Source: Azospirillum griseum
Lineage (GTDB): Bacteria; Pseudomonadota; Alphaproteobacteria; Azospirillales; Azospirillaceae
Length of the DNA: 64,000 nucleotides
Direction: 5' to 3'
NCBI RefSeq assembly: GCF_003966125.1
Contig: NZ_RXMA01000007.1
Span: forward strand, 62,001 to 126,000
Every line of letters starts with the position of its first letter. Position 1 is the stretch's first letter. The notes under the pieces are model-generated. The model did not search any database and was not told where the DNA came from. It saw only the letters and a list, made by a program, of their open reading frames with translations. Positions 63,844-64,000 of this stretch are shown piece after piece. The position numbers and the translations under genes are program-made.

Positions 63844-64000
63844 ATGAGCACCGCGATGACACCGCCCCAGCCGCGTTCCGGGCTGGCGGCCACCCAGCGC
63901 AGCCCGTTGTTGCATAGGTTCGACAGCGCCCTGACCACCGTCACCGAAGGGGCGGCGGCCCTTCTGGTCGCCGCCGAGGCGGTGTTGCTGGCCAGCGGGA
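63844..64000 (+). CDS. TRAP small permease or DctQM fusion, N-terminus (cut by window edge)
   Basis: Only 52 residues are visible. After a polar Pro/Gln-rich start the segment ALTTVTEGAAALLVAAEAVL begins a membrane helix, as in the DctQ part of TRAP systems, some of which are fused to DctM. The position after the DctP gene supports the call. The frame stays open to the edge. Confidence 0.7.
   Translation, partial: MSTAMTPPQPRSGLAATQRSPLLHRFDSALTTVTEGAAALLVAAEAVLLASG

Overview
The window is one contiguous stretch of very GC-rich DNA (third codon positions almost all G or C, hence many long mirrored open frames). Gene content points to a free-living or plant-associated alphaproteobacterium, most likely of the Azospirillum/Rhodospirillales type: a FlaF-type flagellar regulator, many ABC and TRAP carbohydrate transporters, a ManD-type mannonate dehydratase, an HpaR/HpaE pair and large hybrid kinases. 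The taxonomic placement is inference. No rRNA, tRNA, CRISPR, prophage or complete insertion sequence was seen; this looks like chromosome or chromid DNA with a large catabolic component.

Region by region. 1-9.0 kb (minus strand): the N-terminus of a sensor kinase, then a sugar-uptake locus running from a solute-binding protein through two permeases, a GH32/68-like hydrolase, the ABC ATPase and a LacI regulator to an outer-membrane porin. Matching pairs of abutted 13-bp palindromes lie upstream of the binding protein and of the porin, so one regulator probably controls both ends. A two-palindrome RIME-like repeat sits inside the locus. 9.0-12.1 kb: an Lrp-type regulator divergent from a homodimeric E1 2-oxoacid dehydrogenase (MdeR/MdeB-like), with two inverted repeats between them. 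12.1-15.6 kb: a single-domain response regulator translationally coupled to a PAS/HisKA/REC/REC/Hpt hybrid kinase. 15.7-17.2 kb: a cation diffusion facilitator with three C-terminal dimer modules. 17.2-20.3 kb: PepSY protein, OmpR-type regulator and PhoQ-like kinase, divergent from a small secreted protein. 20.3-24 kb: periplasmic-sensor diguanylate cyclase, double cold-shock protein, LysR regulator. 23.8-26.2 kb: pabC and pabB (folate). 26.4-31.6 kb: rhodanese-ChrB protein, WrbA with divergent LysR regulator, a small unknown gene, a lower-GC spacer with a long stem-loop, a GST and an EamA exporter. 31.7-34.2 kb: a CPA1 antiporter with a cyclic-nucleotide domain.

34.3-42.7 kb is a surface or glycosylation neighbourhood: FlaF, a GT9 transferase overlapping LptF, an OGT-like TPR-GT41 protein, a cysteine-rich microprotein, a second TPR protein with a different transferase-like domain, a GT-A transferase and a small unknown gene. 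42.8-45.2 kb holds hpaR and hpaE with a strong promoter and palindromic operator. 45.2-53.3 kb is an amine-catabolism-like cluster: AraC regulator, phenylacetaldehyde-type aldehyde dehydrogenase, FAD amine oxidase, cupin, APC permease and a diheme cytochrome. 53.3-54.1 kb is a polysaccharide deacetylase.

54.2-64 kb is a sugar-acid island. Gluconokinase and a complete TRAP transporter run leftward from two LacI-type operators. A GntR/FCD regulator, ManD, an UxuB-like reductase, a Zn-alcohol dehydrogenase (RspB/L-gulonate 5-dehydrogenase type) and a second TRAP transporter run rightward off the window. The enzymes fit conversion of L-gulonate, fructuronate or mannonate to 2-keto-3-deoxygluconate, while gluconokinase handles gluconate. 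The most interesting items are the shared tandem operators, the RIME-like element, the paralogous TPR-transferase pair around the Cys-rich microprotein, the amine cluster with a possible ATA start codon, and the low-GC stem-loop region.
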